From: Buchnera aphidicola (Cavariella theobaldi)
GTDB lineage: Bacteria; Pseudomonadota; Gammaproteobacteria; Enterobacterales; Enterobacteriaceae
Reading direction: 5' to 3'
Assembly: GCF_964059165.1 (NCBI RefSeq)
Contig: NZ_OZ060413.1
Location: 310,001-374,000 of the forward strand
Length of the DNA: 64,000 nucleotides
A program made the translations under genes and the position numbers. The notes beneath the pieces were generated by a model. It saw nothing but the letters and a program-made list of their open reading frames with translations, did not search any database and was not told where the DNA came from. Shown here in pieces: positions 18,527-27,566 of the stretch. Position 1 is the first letter of the stretch. Each line of letters begins with the position of its first letter.

Positions 18527-20092
18527 ATGGAGTTTTTGTTAGACGCATCAACTTGGGCTGGCTTATTTACACTAATCTTTTTAGAACTCATATTAAGTGT
18601 TGACAACATTATTTTTGTTGCAATTTTATCAGAAAAATTACCACCGCATCAAAGAGATAAGGCACGTATAATGGGCTTGGGGTTAGCCCTTGTCATGCGA
18701 TTAGCACTTCTATCATTAGTATCTTGGGTTATTACTCTAACCACACCTATTATTCATAATCAATTCTGTACTCTATCAATACGTGATTTTATATTATTAT
18801 TTGGTGGTATATTTTTACTCTTTAAAGCCGTAATAGAATTACACGAAAAGTTAGAAAATAATCCCAATGATGATATAGAAAATAAAAATTATGCAAGTTT
18901 TTGGCCTGTAGTAATTCAAATAGTTGTCTTAGATGCAGTATTTTCTTTAGATGCAATTATAACAGCCGTCGGAATGGTAAATGAATTTTTAATTATGATA
19001 ACAGCTGTTATTGTAGCTGCAATTTTAATGTTAATGGCTTCAAAATCACTAACAAAATTTATTAATCTTCATCAAACTGTTGTTGTTTTATGCCTGAGTT
19101 TCTTATTAATCATTGGATTTAGTTTAGTGGCAGAATCACTACAGTTTCATATTCCGAAGGGATATCTTTATGCAGCAATAGGATTTTCTATATTAATAGA
19201 AATTTTTAATCAAATTGCACGTCGTAATTTTATCAAAAATCAATCTCGTAAACCTATGAGACAAAGAGCTGCAGAAACTATTTTAGGATTAATGATTCGC
19301 GAAAAAAAAAACGGTTCTGATATATCAAAAGAATATCAAGATCATCATAACCATCAAGAAACACATTATCAACCCTTAGAAGAGCATGAAACCTTTAAAG
19401 AAGAAGAACAATATATGATAAACGGCGTTCTTACTTTAGCAGGACGCTCTATTCGAAGTATCATGACACCCAGAAGCAATATTTCATGGGTTAATATAGA
19501 AAAAAGTAATAGTGAAATTAGAATGCAGTTACTTGATACACCTCATAGTTTATTTCCAGTTTGTAAAGGGGAATTAGATGAAATTATAGGAATTGTTAGA
19601 GCCAAAGAACTTCTAGTAGCTTTAGATAAAAATATTAATATATCTCATTTTTCTAGTCAAAAACCAGCTATTATTATCCCAGATACTTTGGATCCAATAA
19701 ATCTTCTTGGAGTATTACGTCGAGCTAAAAGTAGTTTTGTTATTGTTAGCAACGAATTTGGTGTAGTGCAAGGATTAATAACACCTTTAGATTTTTTAGA
19801 AGCGATAGCAGGAGAATTTCCGGATGCGGATGAAACACCAGATATTATCAAAGAACAAAATAGTTGGCTAGTCAAGGGTGAAACAGACTTACATTCACTA
19901 CAACAACTTCTTAAAACTACAGCATTAATAAAAAAAGATACATGCGCTTCATTAGGAGGTTTATTAATTTCTCAACAAGGTCAATTACCACTACCAGGAG
20001 ATATAATCAATATTGACGTTTTTCAATTTCATATTATTAAAATTACAAAATATCGCATTGATCTTGTGAGAATCATAAAAAATAAAATATAA
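18527..20092 (+). CDS. yoaE: TerC-family membrane protein with CBS and CorC domains
   Basis: Inner-membrane protein of uncertain transport function, probably linked to metal ion handling. It is 521 aa, close to E. coli YoaE. Residues 1 to about 235 form the TerC-type membrane domain with several hydrophobic helices and the acidic motifs ELILSVDNI and LDAVFSLDAI. A His/Glu-rich linker follows near residues 270-300. Then come paired CBS domains (from GRSIRSIMTPRS to GVVQGLITPLDFLEAIAGEFPD) and a C-terminal CorC/HlyC domain. It stands alone between cspC and tsaB. Family membership is certain; substrate and direction of transport are unknown. Confidence 0.93.
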   Translation: MEFLLDASTWAGLFTLIFLELILSVDNIIFVAILSEKLPPHQRDKARIMGLGLALVMRLALLSLVSWVITLTTPIIHNQFCTLSIRDFILLFGGIFLLFKAVIELHEKLENNPNDDIENKNYASFWPVVIQIVVLDAVFSLDAIITAVGMVNEFLIMITAVIVAAILMLMASKSLTKFINLHQTVVVLCLSFLLIIGFSLVAESLQFHIPKGYLYAAIGFSILIEIFNQIARRNFIKNQSRKPMRQRAAETILGLMIREKKNGSDISKEYQDHHNHQETHYQPLEEHETFKEEEQYMINGVLTLAGRSIRSIMTPRSNISWVNIEKSNSEIRMQLLDTPHSLFPVCKGELDEIIGIVRAKELLVALDKNINISHFSSQKPAIIIPDTLDPINLLGVLRRAKSSFVIVSNEFGVVQGLITPLDFLEAIAGEFPDADETPDIIKEQNSWLVKGETDLHSLQQLLKTTALIKKDTCASLGGLLISQQGQLPLPGDIINIDVFQFHIIKITKYRIDLVRIIKNKI

Positions 20093-20184
20093 TTAAAATT
20101 TAATACCAAATATTTGATAAAATATTTCTATTTATTATTATTTTTAAAAACAATATAATGTATAAAAATTTTTTTGAGTGAATT

Positions 20185-20850
20185 ATGTCTAATATAATCT
20201 TAGCAATTGATACCTCTCTTAATTCTTGTTCTGTTGCAATCTATAAAAACAATCATATTCATTCATTAATAGAATCTTGTAATAAAACACATACTAAAAA
20301 AATATTACCAATGATTAATCAGATTTTATTATATACGAACACAAAATTATCGCAGATACACGCTATCGCTCTATCAATAGGACCTGGTAATTTTACAAGT
20401 ATACGTATTGGAATCAGCATTGCACAAAGTTTATCATTAAGTTTTAATATACCTCTAATTAGTGTTTCTACTTTAATTATTTTTGCAGAAAAAGCATGGA
20501 GAAAATATAAAAAAAACAAAATTTTAGTTGCTATTAATGCCAATCAAAAACAAGTGTACTGGGCTCGATATGTGCGCAATGAAAAATATATGTGGATAGG
20601 GAATAAAACAGAATCGTGTATCAATATCTCATCAGTACAAAAAAGAATACAGTCCTTAACTAATCCATGGACATTAGTTGGAAATGCATGTTCTAAAATA
20701 GGATATATAAATTCATCGTTAATACAGAATATAAATATTTTATTTCCTAATGCAAAAGATATTATTCCATTAGCTTTGTTATCAATAAAAGAAAATAAAA
20801 TATTAAAATCTATACAAATTAAACCAAACTATTTAAATAATATTCTTTAA
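20185..20850 (+). CDS. tsaB: tRNA t6A37 threonylcarbamoyladenosine biosynthesis protein TsaB
   Basis: TsaB (YeaZ) is the non-catalytic partner of TsaD in the complex that puts threonylcarbamoyl groups on A37 of ANN-decoding tRNAs. The product is 221 aa (E. coli 231). The actin-like ATPase fold is recognisable from ILAIDTSLNSCSVAIY at the N-terminus and SIGPGNFTSIRIGISIAQ. The C-terminal half is divergent and Ile/Asn-rich. It lies 92 bp after yoaE and converges with minE, with a strong hairpin between. The partners TsaC, TsaD and TsaE are not in this window. Confidence 0.94.
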   Translation: MSNIILAIDTSLNSCSVAIYKNNHIHSLIESCNKTHTKKILPMINQILLYTNTKLSQIHAIALSIGPGNFTSIRIGISIAQSLSLSFNIPLISVSTLIIFAEKAWRKYKKNKILVAINANQKQVYWARYVRNEKYMWIGNKTESCINISSVQKRIQSLTNPWTLVGNACSKIGYINSSLIQNINILFPNAKDIIPLALLSIKENKILKSIQIKPNYLNNIL

Positions 20851-20882
20851 TATAGAAATATATAGTTAGATACTACAAAAAA

Positions 20883-20919
20883 ATTAATACAGAAGTATTT
20901 TATATACTTCAGTATTAAT
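20883..20919. terminator. Bidirectional terminator tsaB/minE
   Basis: A 16-bp stem with a single A-A mismatch (20883-20898 with 20904-20919) and a 5-base loop TTTAT stands between the convergent 3' ends of tsaB and minE. The symmetrical position suggests that it serves both genes. Confidence 0.6.
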
Positions 20920-20997
20920 GGAATAAATGCATAATGAAACTATGATAAAAATAAATATTATAACTATGAGTATTTATATCTATTTTATTCTCTATAT

Positions 20998-21249
20998 CTA
21001 TTCTGGTAAAATAATATTTAATTCTATTATAGAAACATTTTTATTCTTATGATTTAATTGAATTTTTATCATATTAGGATCTATATGAACATATTTACAA
21101 ATCACTGATAATATTTCTTGTTTTAATTGTGGGAAACAATCTGGTAGAGATTGACATTTTTTACGTTCTGAAACAATAAGTTGCAATCTTTCTTTTGCAA
21201 TATAAGCTGTGTTTTTATTCCGAGATAAAAAAAAATCTAATAAAGTCAT
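20998..21249 (-). CDS. minE: Cell division topological specificity factor MinE
   Basis: MinE drives the pole-to-pole oscillation of MinCD by stimulating MinD ATPase, so that division occurs at midcell. The 83-aa product (E. coli 88) begins [26 protein letters not shown], the anti-MinCD domain, followed by the topological specificity domain with [16 protein letters not shown]-like sequence. It lies 2 bp downstream of minD, in the order minC-minD-minE as in E. coli, clearly one operon. The C-terminus is a few residues shorter than in E. coli. Confidence 0.96.
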   Translation of the reverse strand: MTLLDFFLSRNKNTAYIAKERLQLIVSERKKCQSLPDCFPQLKQEILSVICKYVHIDPNMIKIQLNHKNKNVSIIELNIILPE

Positions 21250-21251
21250 AT

Positions 21252-22061
21252 TTATCTCCCGAATAAACGTTTTAAAAAACTTTTTTTTTCTTCAATAAAA
21301 CGAAAAGGACAGTTGTAACCAAGTAATCTATCTACAGTATCTATATAAGCTTTGCCTGCATAAGAATTAGTATCTAATATAATCGATTCCCCTCGATTAG
21401 ATGCACGAAGAACGGATGGGTCTTCTGGGATAACACCTATGAATGGTATATGAAGAATATCTAATACATCTTTCATACTCAACATTTCTCCATTATTAAC
21501 TCTTATAGGATTATAACGTGTTAATAATAAATGCTCTTTAATCGGATCTTTATTTTCTTCAGCTCTTCTTGATTTAGAAGCAATAATACCAAGAATTCTA
21601 TCAGAATCTCTGACTGAAGACACTTCCGGATTAGTCGTAACAATTGCTTCATCCGCAAAATATAATGCTAAAATAGCTCCATTCTCAATACCAGCAGGCG
21701 AATCACAAATAATAAAATCAAAGTTCATGTCTATTAATTGATTAAAAACTCTTTCTACTCCTATATTTGTTAATGCATTTTTATCTCTCGTTTGTGATGC
21801 AGGTAAAATAAATAAATTCTGTGTTTTTTTATCTTTAATTAAAGCTTGATTTAATGTCGCGTCACCTTGAATCACATTGACAAAATCATAGACAACCCTA
21901 CGTTCACAGCCCATGATTAAATCTAAGTTTCTTAATCCTATATCAAAATCTATGACCACAGTTTTTTTATTTTTTTTAGCTAATCCAGTTGCAATGGCTG
22001 CGCTAGAAGTAGTTTTACCGACACCTCCTTTTCCAGAAGTGACTACAATAATCTGCGTCAT
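21252..22061 (-). CDS. minD: Septum site-determining ATPase MinD
   Basis: Membrane-associated ParA-family ATPase that recruits MinC to the membrane and is displaced by MinE. It is 269 aa (E. coli 270). The deviant Walker [10 protein letters not shown] is at residues 10-18, followed by [15 protein letters not shown] and [11 protein letters not shown] (Walker B region). The C-terminal amphipathic membrane-targeting helix ends [11 protein letters not shown]. It is the middle gene of minCDE, 29 bp after minC. All parts needed for oscillation seem intact. Confidence 0.98.
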   Translation of the reverse strand: MTQIIVVTSGKGGVGKTTSSAAIATGLAKKNKKTVVIDFDIGLRNLDLIMGCERRVVYDFVNVIQGDATLNQALIKDKKTQNLFILPASQTRDKNALTNIGVERVFNQLIDMNFDFIICDSPAGIENGAILALYFADEAIVTTNPEVSSVRDSDRILGIIASKSRRAEENKDPIKEHLLLTRYNPIRVNNGEMLSMKDVLDILHIPFIGVIPEDPSVLRASNRGESIILDTNSYAGKAYIDTVDRLLGYNCPFRFIEEKKSFLKRLFGR

Positions 22062-22090
22062 ATAAAAATCCTTTATATAATATAGTTAAC

Positions 22091-22798
22091 TCAGAGAGAA
22101 TTTATAGTTAAACATTTATTTTTTAAATAAATTAAAGATGCTTTTCCTATAAACTGTATAGGTATTTGATCTGATAACCAATACTCACCGGATATAGATA
22201 CTAATTCAGAAAATAATCTAGTACAAAATATTTTACTACTTGTATCTCCATTAGCACCTGCTAATACTCTACCTCGTAATAAACCATATATATGAATATT
22301 TCCATCCGCAACTAATTCGGCGCCTGCATTGACAGTATTAGTCACAATTAAATCAGAATATTGCGCATAAATCTTTTGACCTGAACGAACAGGTTTATCG
22401 ATAAAATATGTTTTTTTTGATTTTTTTTCAGTAATAGAAGAAAGTTTTTTATCAGTAAAATTTGTATTGTGATAAAAATTAATGTTTTGTATTCTTCCTT
22501 CGGATAAAATAGGAAGTCCAGAATCAAAAATTATTTTTCTAAAATTTTTATCTTTACAACCGGTCACTCCGACTATAAAAAAACCGTGCGATATAATATT
22601 TTTTTTTATTTTTATCCAATTTATTATATTTAATAAACCAGATATATTTATTATAATAGGTGCATTTTTGAAAAAAATAGGATTTTTTTTAATTTTTTGA
22701 TATAAATATTTATTAATAAATTCTATATTATTATTATATAAATACAAAACTAAAAATGTAAAACTACTACTTTTTAGTTCAACATATTTTTTAAACAT
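22091..22798 (-). CDS. minC: Septum site-determining protein MinC
   Basis: Inhibitor of FtsZ ring assembly that acts at the membrane with MinD. It is 235 aa (E. coli 231). The N-terminal FtsZ-inhibiting domain starts MFKKYVELKSSSFTFLVLYL and is divergent. After a linker, the C-terminal beta-helix dimerisation and MinD-binding domain is well conserved, from PVRSGQKIYAQYSDLIVT through GAELVADGNIHIYGLLRGR to GEYWLSDQIP. It is the first gene of minCDE and diverges from rsmC with 224 bp between. The contrast between a drifting N-terminal domain and a conserved C-terminal domain is marked. Confidence 0.96.
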   Translation of the reverse strand: MFKKYVELKSSSFTFLVLYLYNNNIEFINKYLYQKIKKNPIFFKNAPIIINISGLLNIINWIKIKKNIISHGFFIVGVTGCKDKNFRKIIFDSGLPILSEGRIQNINFYHNTNFTDKKLSSITEKKSKKTYFIDKPVRSGQKIYAQYSDLIVTNTVNAGAELVADGNIHIYGLLRGRVLAGANGDTSSKIFCTRLFSELVSISGEYWLSDQIPIQFIGKASLIYLKNKCLTINSL

Positions 22799-23022
22799 AT
22801 TTATGTCTCAATAATATTATATTCAGATAAATTAATCATATAAAATAAATGTAATTTTGAAAATTATTACATTGATATAAAAATTTTTTTAATAATAAAT
22901 AATTATAATATAAATATTATATGAGAACAATTTCTATTTTTTTAAATAAAAAAATAGTATAGAAAGCTATTTTTTTAAAAAATATATTTTATTCAGACAT
23001 ACTATCTAAGGAATTTTTAATC

Positions 23023-24042
23023 GTGTTTATCGCGAAAACCAGTCAGTTGCTATTACGCCATGCTATGAAATTTAACAATAAAAGTATTTTTTTTTCAGGT
23101 AATATACAAGACTACTTTCCCGCACATTTATCTGCTTTAAAAAAAACAATTCATATTCAAAAATATTATGATCAATTATCATTTCATATGATAAAAAATC
23201 ACAAAAACGTTCATATATGTTATGAACATATAGTCACAGAGAAAATAACAAAAGATTATAACGTATTAATATATTATTGGCCTAAAAATAAAAATGAAGC
23301 ATATTTTCAATTAATGAATCTACTATCCTGTTTTTCAATTGGTACTAAAATTTTTTTAATTGGTAATAATTCGAGTGGTATTAATAGTGCATCAAGAATG
23401 TTGTTTCAATGGTTGACATTAAAAACATTAGATCGAGCAAAACATTCTATTTTAAATGCTGGAATTTTATTAAAAAAACCAATATTTATATTTGAAAATT
23501 TTTTTAAAACACATATATATAATGATATATCTGTTAAAACATTACCTGGAATATTTGACTATAAAAACATAGATTCTGGAAGTAAATTTTTAGCCTCTAC
23601 ATTTTCTAATAAGATGAAAGGGCCGGTATTAGACATGGGTTGTGGGTCAGGATTTTTATCGGTATTATTAGAAAAAAATGTACCTAATATTAATTTAACA
23701 TTGGTAGATAATAATATATATGCATTAGCATCTAGTTTAGCTACATTGCGGATAAATCGTATGAACGGAAAAATTTTATTAAGTGATTTATATTCTAATA
23801 TATTTAAAAAATTTAATATTATTATTTCCAATCCGCCTTTTCACAATGATTTAAAAGTAAATTTTAATATTGTTAAAAATATTATATCGAATGCTTCTAA
23901 ATATTTAATGATTAATGGAGAATTAAGATTCGTAACAAATAGTTGTTTTAGTTATAAAAATATATTAAGTAAACATTTTAAAAAATATAAAATTTTAAAA
24001 CAAAATTCAAAGTATAGAGTATATCAAGCGTTTTTATCTTAA
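23023..24042 (+). CDS. rsmC: 16S rRNA (guanine-1207-N2) methyltransferase, GTG start
   Basis: SAM-dependent methylase of G1207 in 16S rRNA. The 339-aa product (E. coli 343) has the two-domain RsmC plan. An N-terminal inactive methylase-like domain contains LIYYWPKNKNEAYFQLMNLL. A C-terminal catalytic domain carries the SAM-binding LDMGCGSGFLSV and the amino-methylase motif IISNPPFHND. The start is a GTG at 23023 with AAGGA about 10 bases upstream; the product starts MFIAKTSQLLLRHA, which aligns with the E. coli N-terminus. It diverges from minC and faces the tRNA-Leu gene. Confidence 0.95.
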   Translation: MFIAKTSQLLLRHAMKFNNKSIFFSGNIQDYFPAHLSALKKTIHIQKYYDQLSFHMIKNHKNVHICYEHIVTEKITKDYNVLIYYWPKNKNEAYFQLMNLLSCFSIGTKIFLIGNNSSGINSASRMLFQWLTLKTLDRAKHSILNAGILLKKPIFIFENFFKTHIYNDISVKTLPGIFDYKNIDSGSKFLASTFSNKMKGPVLDMGCGSGFLSVLLEKNVPNINLTLVDNNIYALASSLATLRINRMNGKILLSDLYSNIFKKFNIIISNPPFHNDLKVNFNIVKNIISNASKYLMINGELRFVTNSCFSYKNILSKHFKKYKILKQNSKYRVYQAFLS

Positions 24043-24065
24043 TTTCATCGTTTATTATTTTTTAT

Positions 24066-24150
24066 TACCCGGAGCGGGACTTGAACCCGCAAAGCTTTTT
24101 AAGCCGAGGGATTTTAAGTCCCTTGTGTTTACCGATTTCACCATCCGGGC
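24066..24150 (-). tRNA. tRNA-Leu(UAA)
   Basis: The minus strand gives an 85-nt cloverleaf starting GCCCGGATGGTG. The anticodon loop CTTAAAA holds anticodon UAA, and there is a long class II variable arm, a T-arm GCGGGTTCAAGTCCCGC and an acceptor strand TCCGGGT followed by A73. CCA is not encoded. It matches E. coli leuZ closely and is 16 bp downstream of tRNA-Cys on the same strand, as in the E. coli glyW-cysT-leuZ cluster. Confidence 0.97.
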
Positions 24151-24166
24151 TTGATAAAAATTTTAA

Positions 24167-24237
24167 AGGCGTATCCCGGAATCGAACCGAGTTATACGGA
24201 TTTGCAGTCCGTCACATATCCAATCTGTCAATACGCC
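24167..24237 (-). tRNA. tRNA-Cys(GCA)
   Basis: The minus strand gives a 71-nt tRNA starting GGCGTATTGACA with anticodon stem and loop GGACTGCAAATCC (anticodon GCA), T-arm CTCGGTTCGATTCCGGG (the first T-stem pair is a C-G) and acceptor strand ATACGCC followed by U73, the discriminator expected for tRNA-Cys. CCA is not encoded. It is cotranscribed with tRNA-Leu. The glyW gene that precedes it in E. coli is absent. Confidence 0.97.
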
Positions 24238-24416
24238 GATAAAACTATTATAGAAAGAAAATACAAAAAACACAAATAAAATTTTATAACTTTAGATAAT
24301 TTATTTTATACACGTTATTAAAAAATATTAACTATGTTAGTGTATATTATAAAATTCTCTTTACATATAGTCATATAATGATTTAATATTATACTCTTTT
24401 AATAATATTTCAATAT

Positions 24417-24501
24417 GGAGAGATGGCCGAGTGGTTTAAGGCAGCGGTCTTGAAAACCGCCGACGAGAAATCGTCCGAGAGTTCGAATCTCTCTCTCTCC
24501 A
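24417..24501 (+). tRNA. tRNA-Ser(UGA)
   Basis: The plus strand gives an 85-nt class II tRNA. Acceptor strand GGAGAGA pairs with TCTCTCC (24494-24500). The D arm contains GCCGAGTGGTTTAAGGC, the anticodon loop is CTTGAAA with anticodon UGA, and there is a long variable arm and a T-arm GAGAGTTCGAATCTCTC. The base after the acceptor stem is A (24501), while E. coli tRNA-Ser has G73. CCA is not encoded. The anticodon and long arm leave no doubt that it is a serine tRNA. Confidence 0.95.
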
Positions 24502-24630
24502 AAAAAATATTAAAAAATTAATAATATTTATTTAGATCTATCTTATACTTAATAAAATAAAATCATCTTATTTAAAAATCACTCATAAATAAATTTATGA
24601 AAATATATTTTATTGTTTTTTATAAATAAT

Positions 24631-25671
24631 TTATCTAGTTGCTAATACTTCAATATCCACACGACGATCTGGAGATAAGCAGTTCATTAACAAGTCAGTA
24701 TTTTTTAAATTTTTACATATTTTTTCAGTAGTAGAAAAAGAATTTCCTAAACCTTGTAAAGTAATCGTATTTCTAGAAAATCCTTGAGAAACAAAATAAT
24801 CTCGTACATTATAAGCGCGTTCTTCAGATAAGATCTGACTATAACGAGCATCTTCCATACGATCAGTATACCCAGATAATACAATAGAAATATTTTTAAG
24901 CTTCATATTTTTGATTTTAGCATCTAATTTATGCAATTTTTCACAGCCATTGGATTGAATATCTGAATTTTCAAAAGGAAAATGAATAGTTTCATTTATT
25001 GTTATATACGGCTTAGGTGATATTGCATTAGAATATAGTGATGCCGTCTCGTTCATTTTAGAGTTTCCAAATTTCCATCCAAAAGAAACTGATATATCTC
25101 CTGTTTTTGATTCAAATGGGGATTGGAAAATGTTTTTAAAATGATTTTTCCAAGTATAATCCACTCTTGTAATAAAATCATCATCTGTAACATATTCAGC
25201 GCCTAAAGATATACTAGGTATAACTTTACTATCTTTGCTGAAAATATTTTTAAAATCTTGTTTAGAAGAAAAGTCTTCCCAAAATAATACTCCGCCAACA
25301 TTAGTATAAAGATTGAAATTCTTTTCCATTGGATATGAAAATTTTGTAGATAGTTGTAAACTTCCAAGTTGAAGTAAGTCTGTCTTCTTTTTAAATATTA
25401 AATGAGGATGAGAACCGGTAGTGTCATTCGACATTTCTAGACCAAAATAAGGATTAAAATTATAACCCAAAAATAATCCTGTAATGGGAGCGGATAACTT
25501 ATTTTTTGTGATGTTGTTTTCTACTGTTTTTGCATTCTCATCTTTACTTAATAAATTTAAATAAGACCACCCCAATTTTGTACCCATATACCATTGATTT
25601 TCTGCATTTGCTTGCATTGAAGTAACTAAGCTCGCTAATAAAAATGCGATAGCAGTAGCTCGTTTTTTCAT
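24631..25671 (-). CDS. ompA: Outer membrane protein A
   Basis: Abundant outer-membrane beta-barrel that links the membrane to peptidoglycan. It is 346 aa, as in E. coli. A signal peptide (residues 1-23, MKKRATAIAFLLASLVTSMQ then ANA) is followed by the barrel domain to about residue 195, with alternating aromatic strands such as NQWYMGTKLGWSY. The OmpA-type periplasmic domain has VLSGYTDRMEDARYSQILSE, RAYNVRDYF and DRRVDIEV. The loops are Lys/Asn-rich and differ strongly from E. coli. It lies 145 bp downstream of murJ on the same strand and probably has its own promoter there. It is the only porin-like gene in the window. Confidence 0.96.
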   Translation of the reverse strand: MKKRATAIAFLLASLVTSMQANAENQWYMGTKLGWSYLNLLSKDENAKTVENNITKNKLSAPITGLFLGYNFNPYFGLEMSNDTTGSHPHLIFKKKTDLLQLGSLQLSTKFSYPMEKNFNLYTNVGGVLFWEDFSSKQDFKNIFSKDSKVIPSISLGAEYVTDDDFITRVDYTWKNHFKNIFQSPFESKTGDISVSFGWKFGNSKMNETASLYSNAISPKPYITINETIHFPFENSDIQSNGCEKLHKLDAKIKNMKLKNISIVLSGYTDRMEDARYSQILSEERAYNVRDYFVSQGFSRNTITLQGLGNSFSTTEKICKNLKNTDLLMNCLSPDRRVDIEVLATR

Positions 25672-25816
25672 TTTTTAACTCCATTTTTATAAATGATAAG
25701 TAAATTAAAAATATAAAAAATCATTTTTAAATAATCTATACATATAGTAAAATACTAAAACATTGTATATTACAAAATAAATATATGTACAATTTAATTT
25801 GAAATATTTTAAATTA

Positions 25817-27349
25817 TTAAATTTTATATACTACACGTAATAAACGCATACCTAAAACATGCAACGAACAAAAATATACAATAAAAGATAAAAGAAGAAC
25901 AAAAAATAGACGTATTATTTTATTACATATAGAGCCTATACTCCATGAAGGCATAATATGTAACATTATAATTAAAATACAAACCATTACAACTGTTGCA
26001 GATAATAAACGTAGCAGAAAAATATACCAATTACTCCGTAGTGCAAAAATATTTTTCTGGTACAATTTCCAATATAGAAAAAAAACATTAAACCAACTTG
26101 ATATACTAACCGATAATGCTAAACCAGCATGTTGAAAATAAAAAATTAAAATTGGATTTATCAACTGTGTTAAAAATATAGTAAATATTGACGTACGTAT
26201 AGGAATATTGATCTCTTCACATGCATAAAATGCACAAGAGAATATTTTTACTAAAACAAAAGAAACCAATCCAAAAGAATACAATTCTAAGGCTTTTTGC
26301 GTCATTAATACATCAAAATCTAAGAATCGACCATATTGAAAAAGAATAATTACAAGTGGCTTAGAACAAAAAAAACATATACAAGCGCTCGGAATACCTA
26401 AAATTAAACTCAGACGCATACTATAATCAAGCGATTGTTTATATTTTTTTATAATACCTTGATGATAATTTTTTGATAGTGAAGTAAATAATATTGTACT
26501 TAATGATGCGCCTAAAATACCTATAGGAAATTCGATTAATCGATCAGCGTAATATATCCAAGATACAGAACCAATATTTAGTAGTGAACTAAACACAGTG
26601 TTCATCATTAATGAAATCTGATTGGCAGAAGAACCAATAATAGCAGAACCCATTCGCTTTAAAACACGCAATATACCAGAATGTTGAAAATTTATAGAAG
26701 GCATCACTAACATATTTATTTTATATAAATATGGTACTTGATAAAATAATTGAATTATTCCGCCAATCAGTACGCTCCATGCTAATGCAAAAATAGTGGG
26801 GTGAAAATAAGAGCTAAAAAAAACAGAAAAAATAATCATACTGATATTTAAAAAAATTGGAGATATAGATGGGATAGAAAAAAAATTCCAAGCATGTAAA
26901 ATAGAAGATAATAGTGAAGATAAAGAAATTAACAAAATATAAGGAAACATAATTATTAATAAATGTGTAGCTAATGTTAATTTATATAAGGATAGAGAAA
27001 AACTTGGAGCGCTAATTAAAATAATAGAACGAGCAAAAAATACACCTAATAAAATTAAAATAAATAATAAAAAAATTATTATACCCAATATACAAGAAAT
27101 AAAATATTTTATATACGTTTCTTTTTTTGTGTACTTATATTCCATCAAAATAGGAATAAATGACTGAGCAAATACTCCTTCTGCAAAAATACGACGCAAT
27201 AAATTAGGAATTTTAAAAGCTATAAAGAAAGCATCAGTAAAAAGAGAAATACCAAACACATGAGCTATTAAAATATCACGAACAAAACCTAGTGTACGAG
27301 ATATAAAAGTTATCATACTTACTGATACTAAAGATTTTAAAATTTTCAT
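25817..27349 (-). CDS. murJ: Lipid II flippase MurJ
   Basis: Inner-membrane MOP-superfamily transporter (MviN) that flips lipid II to the periplasmic side for peptidoglycan synthesis. It is 510 aa (E. coli 511) and almost entirely hydrophobic, with about 14 membrane helices. Conserved segments are SMITFISRTLGFVRDILIAHVFG near the N-terminus, FFIAFKIPNLLRRIFAEGVFAQSFIP and DRLIEFPIGILGASLSTILFTSLSK. The place next to the flg genes is the same as in E. coli, where murJ precedes flgN. It diverges from pyrC across 217 bp. Its presence means the symbiont still makes some murein. Confidence 0.96.
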   Translation of the reverse strand: MKILKSLVSVSMITFISRTLGFVRDILIAHVFGISLFTDAFFIAFKIPNLLRRIFAEGVFAQSFIPILMEYKYTKKETYIKYFISCILGIIIFLLFILILLGVFFARSIILISAPSFSLSLYKLTLATHLLIIMFPYILLISLSSLLSSILHAWNFFSIPSISPIFLNISMIIFSVFFSSYFHPTIFALAWSVLIGGIIQLFYQVPYLYKINMLVMPSINFQHSGILRVLKRMGSAIIGSSANQISLMMNTVFSSLLNIGSVSWIYYADRLIEFPIGILGASLSTILFTSLSKNYHQGIIKKYKQSLDYSMRLSLILGIPSACICFFCSKPLVIILFQYGRFLDFDVLMTQKALELYSFGLVSFVLVKIFSCAFYACEEINIPIRTSIFTIFLTQLINPILIFYFQHAGLALSVSISSWFNVFFLYWKLYQKNIFALRSNWYIFLLRLLSATVVMVCILIIMLHIMPSWSIGSICNKIIRLFFVLLLSFIVYFCSLHVLGMRLLRVVYKI

Positions 27350-27566
27350 CTTGCACTAACCTATTACTATAAAATATAATATATTTTAATATCTTTTTTA
27401 TTGTATTTTTTAAAACAATAAAATATTTTAATTTTTAATTTATAAAAAATATAAAGATTCTAGATACAATATTTCTAAAATTTAAGGAATAAAATAGATA
27501 TTTATATAGATGTCTATAATATCATTAAAAATATAATTATTTTCAATAACATAAAAGAACATAACT

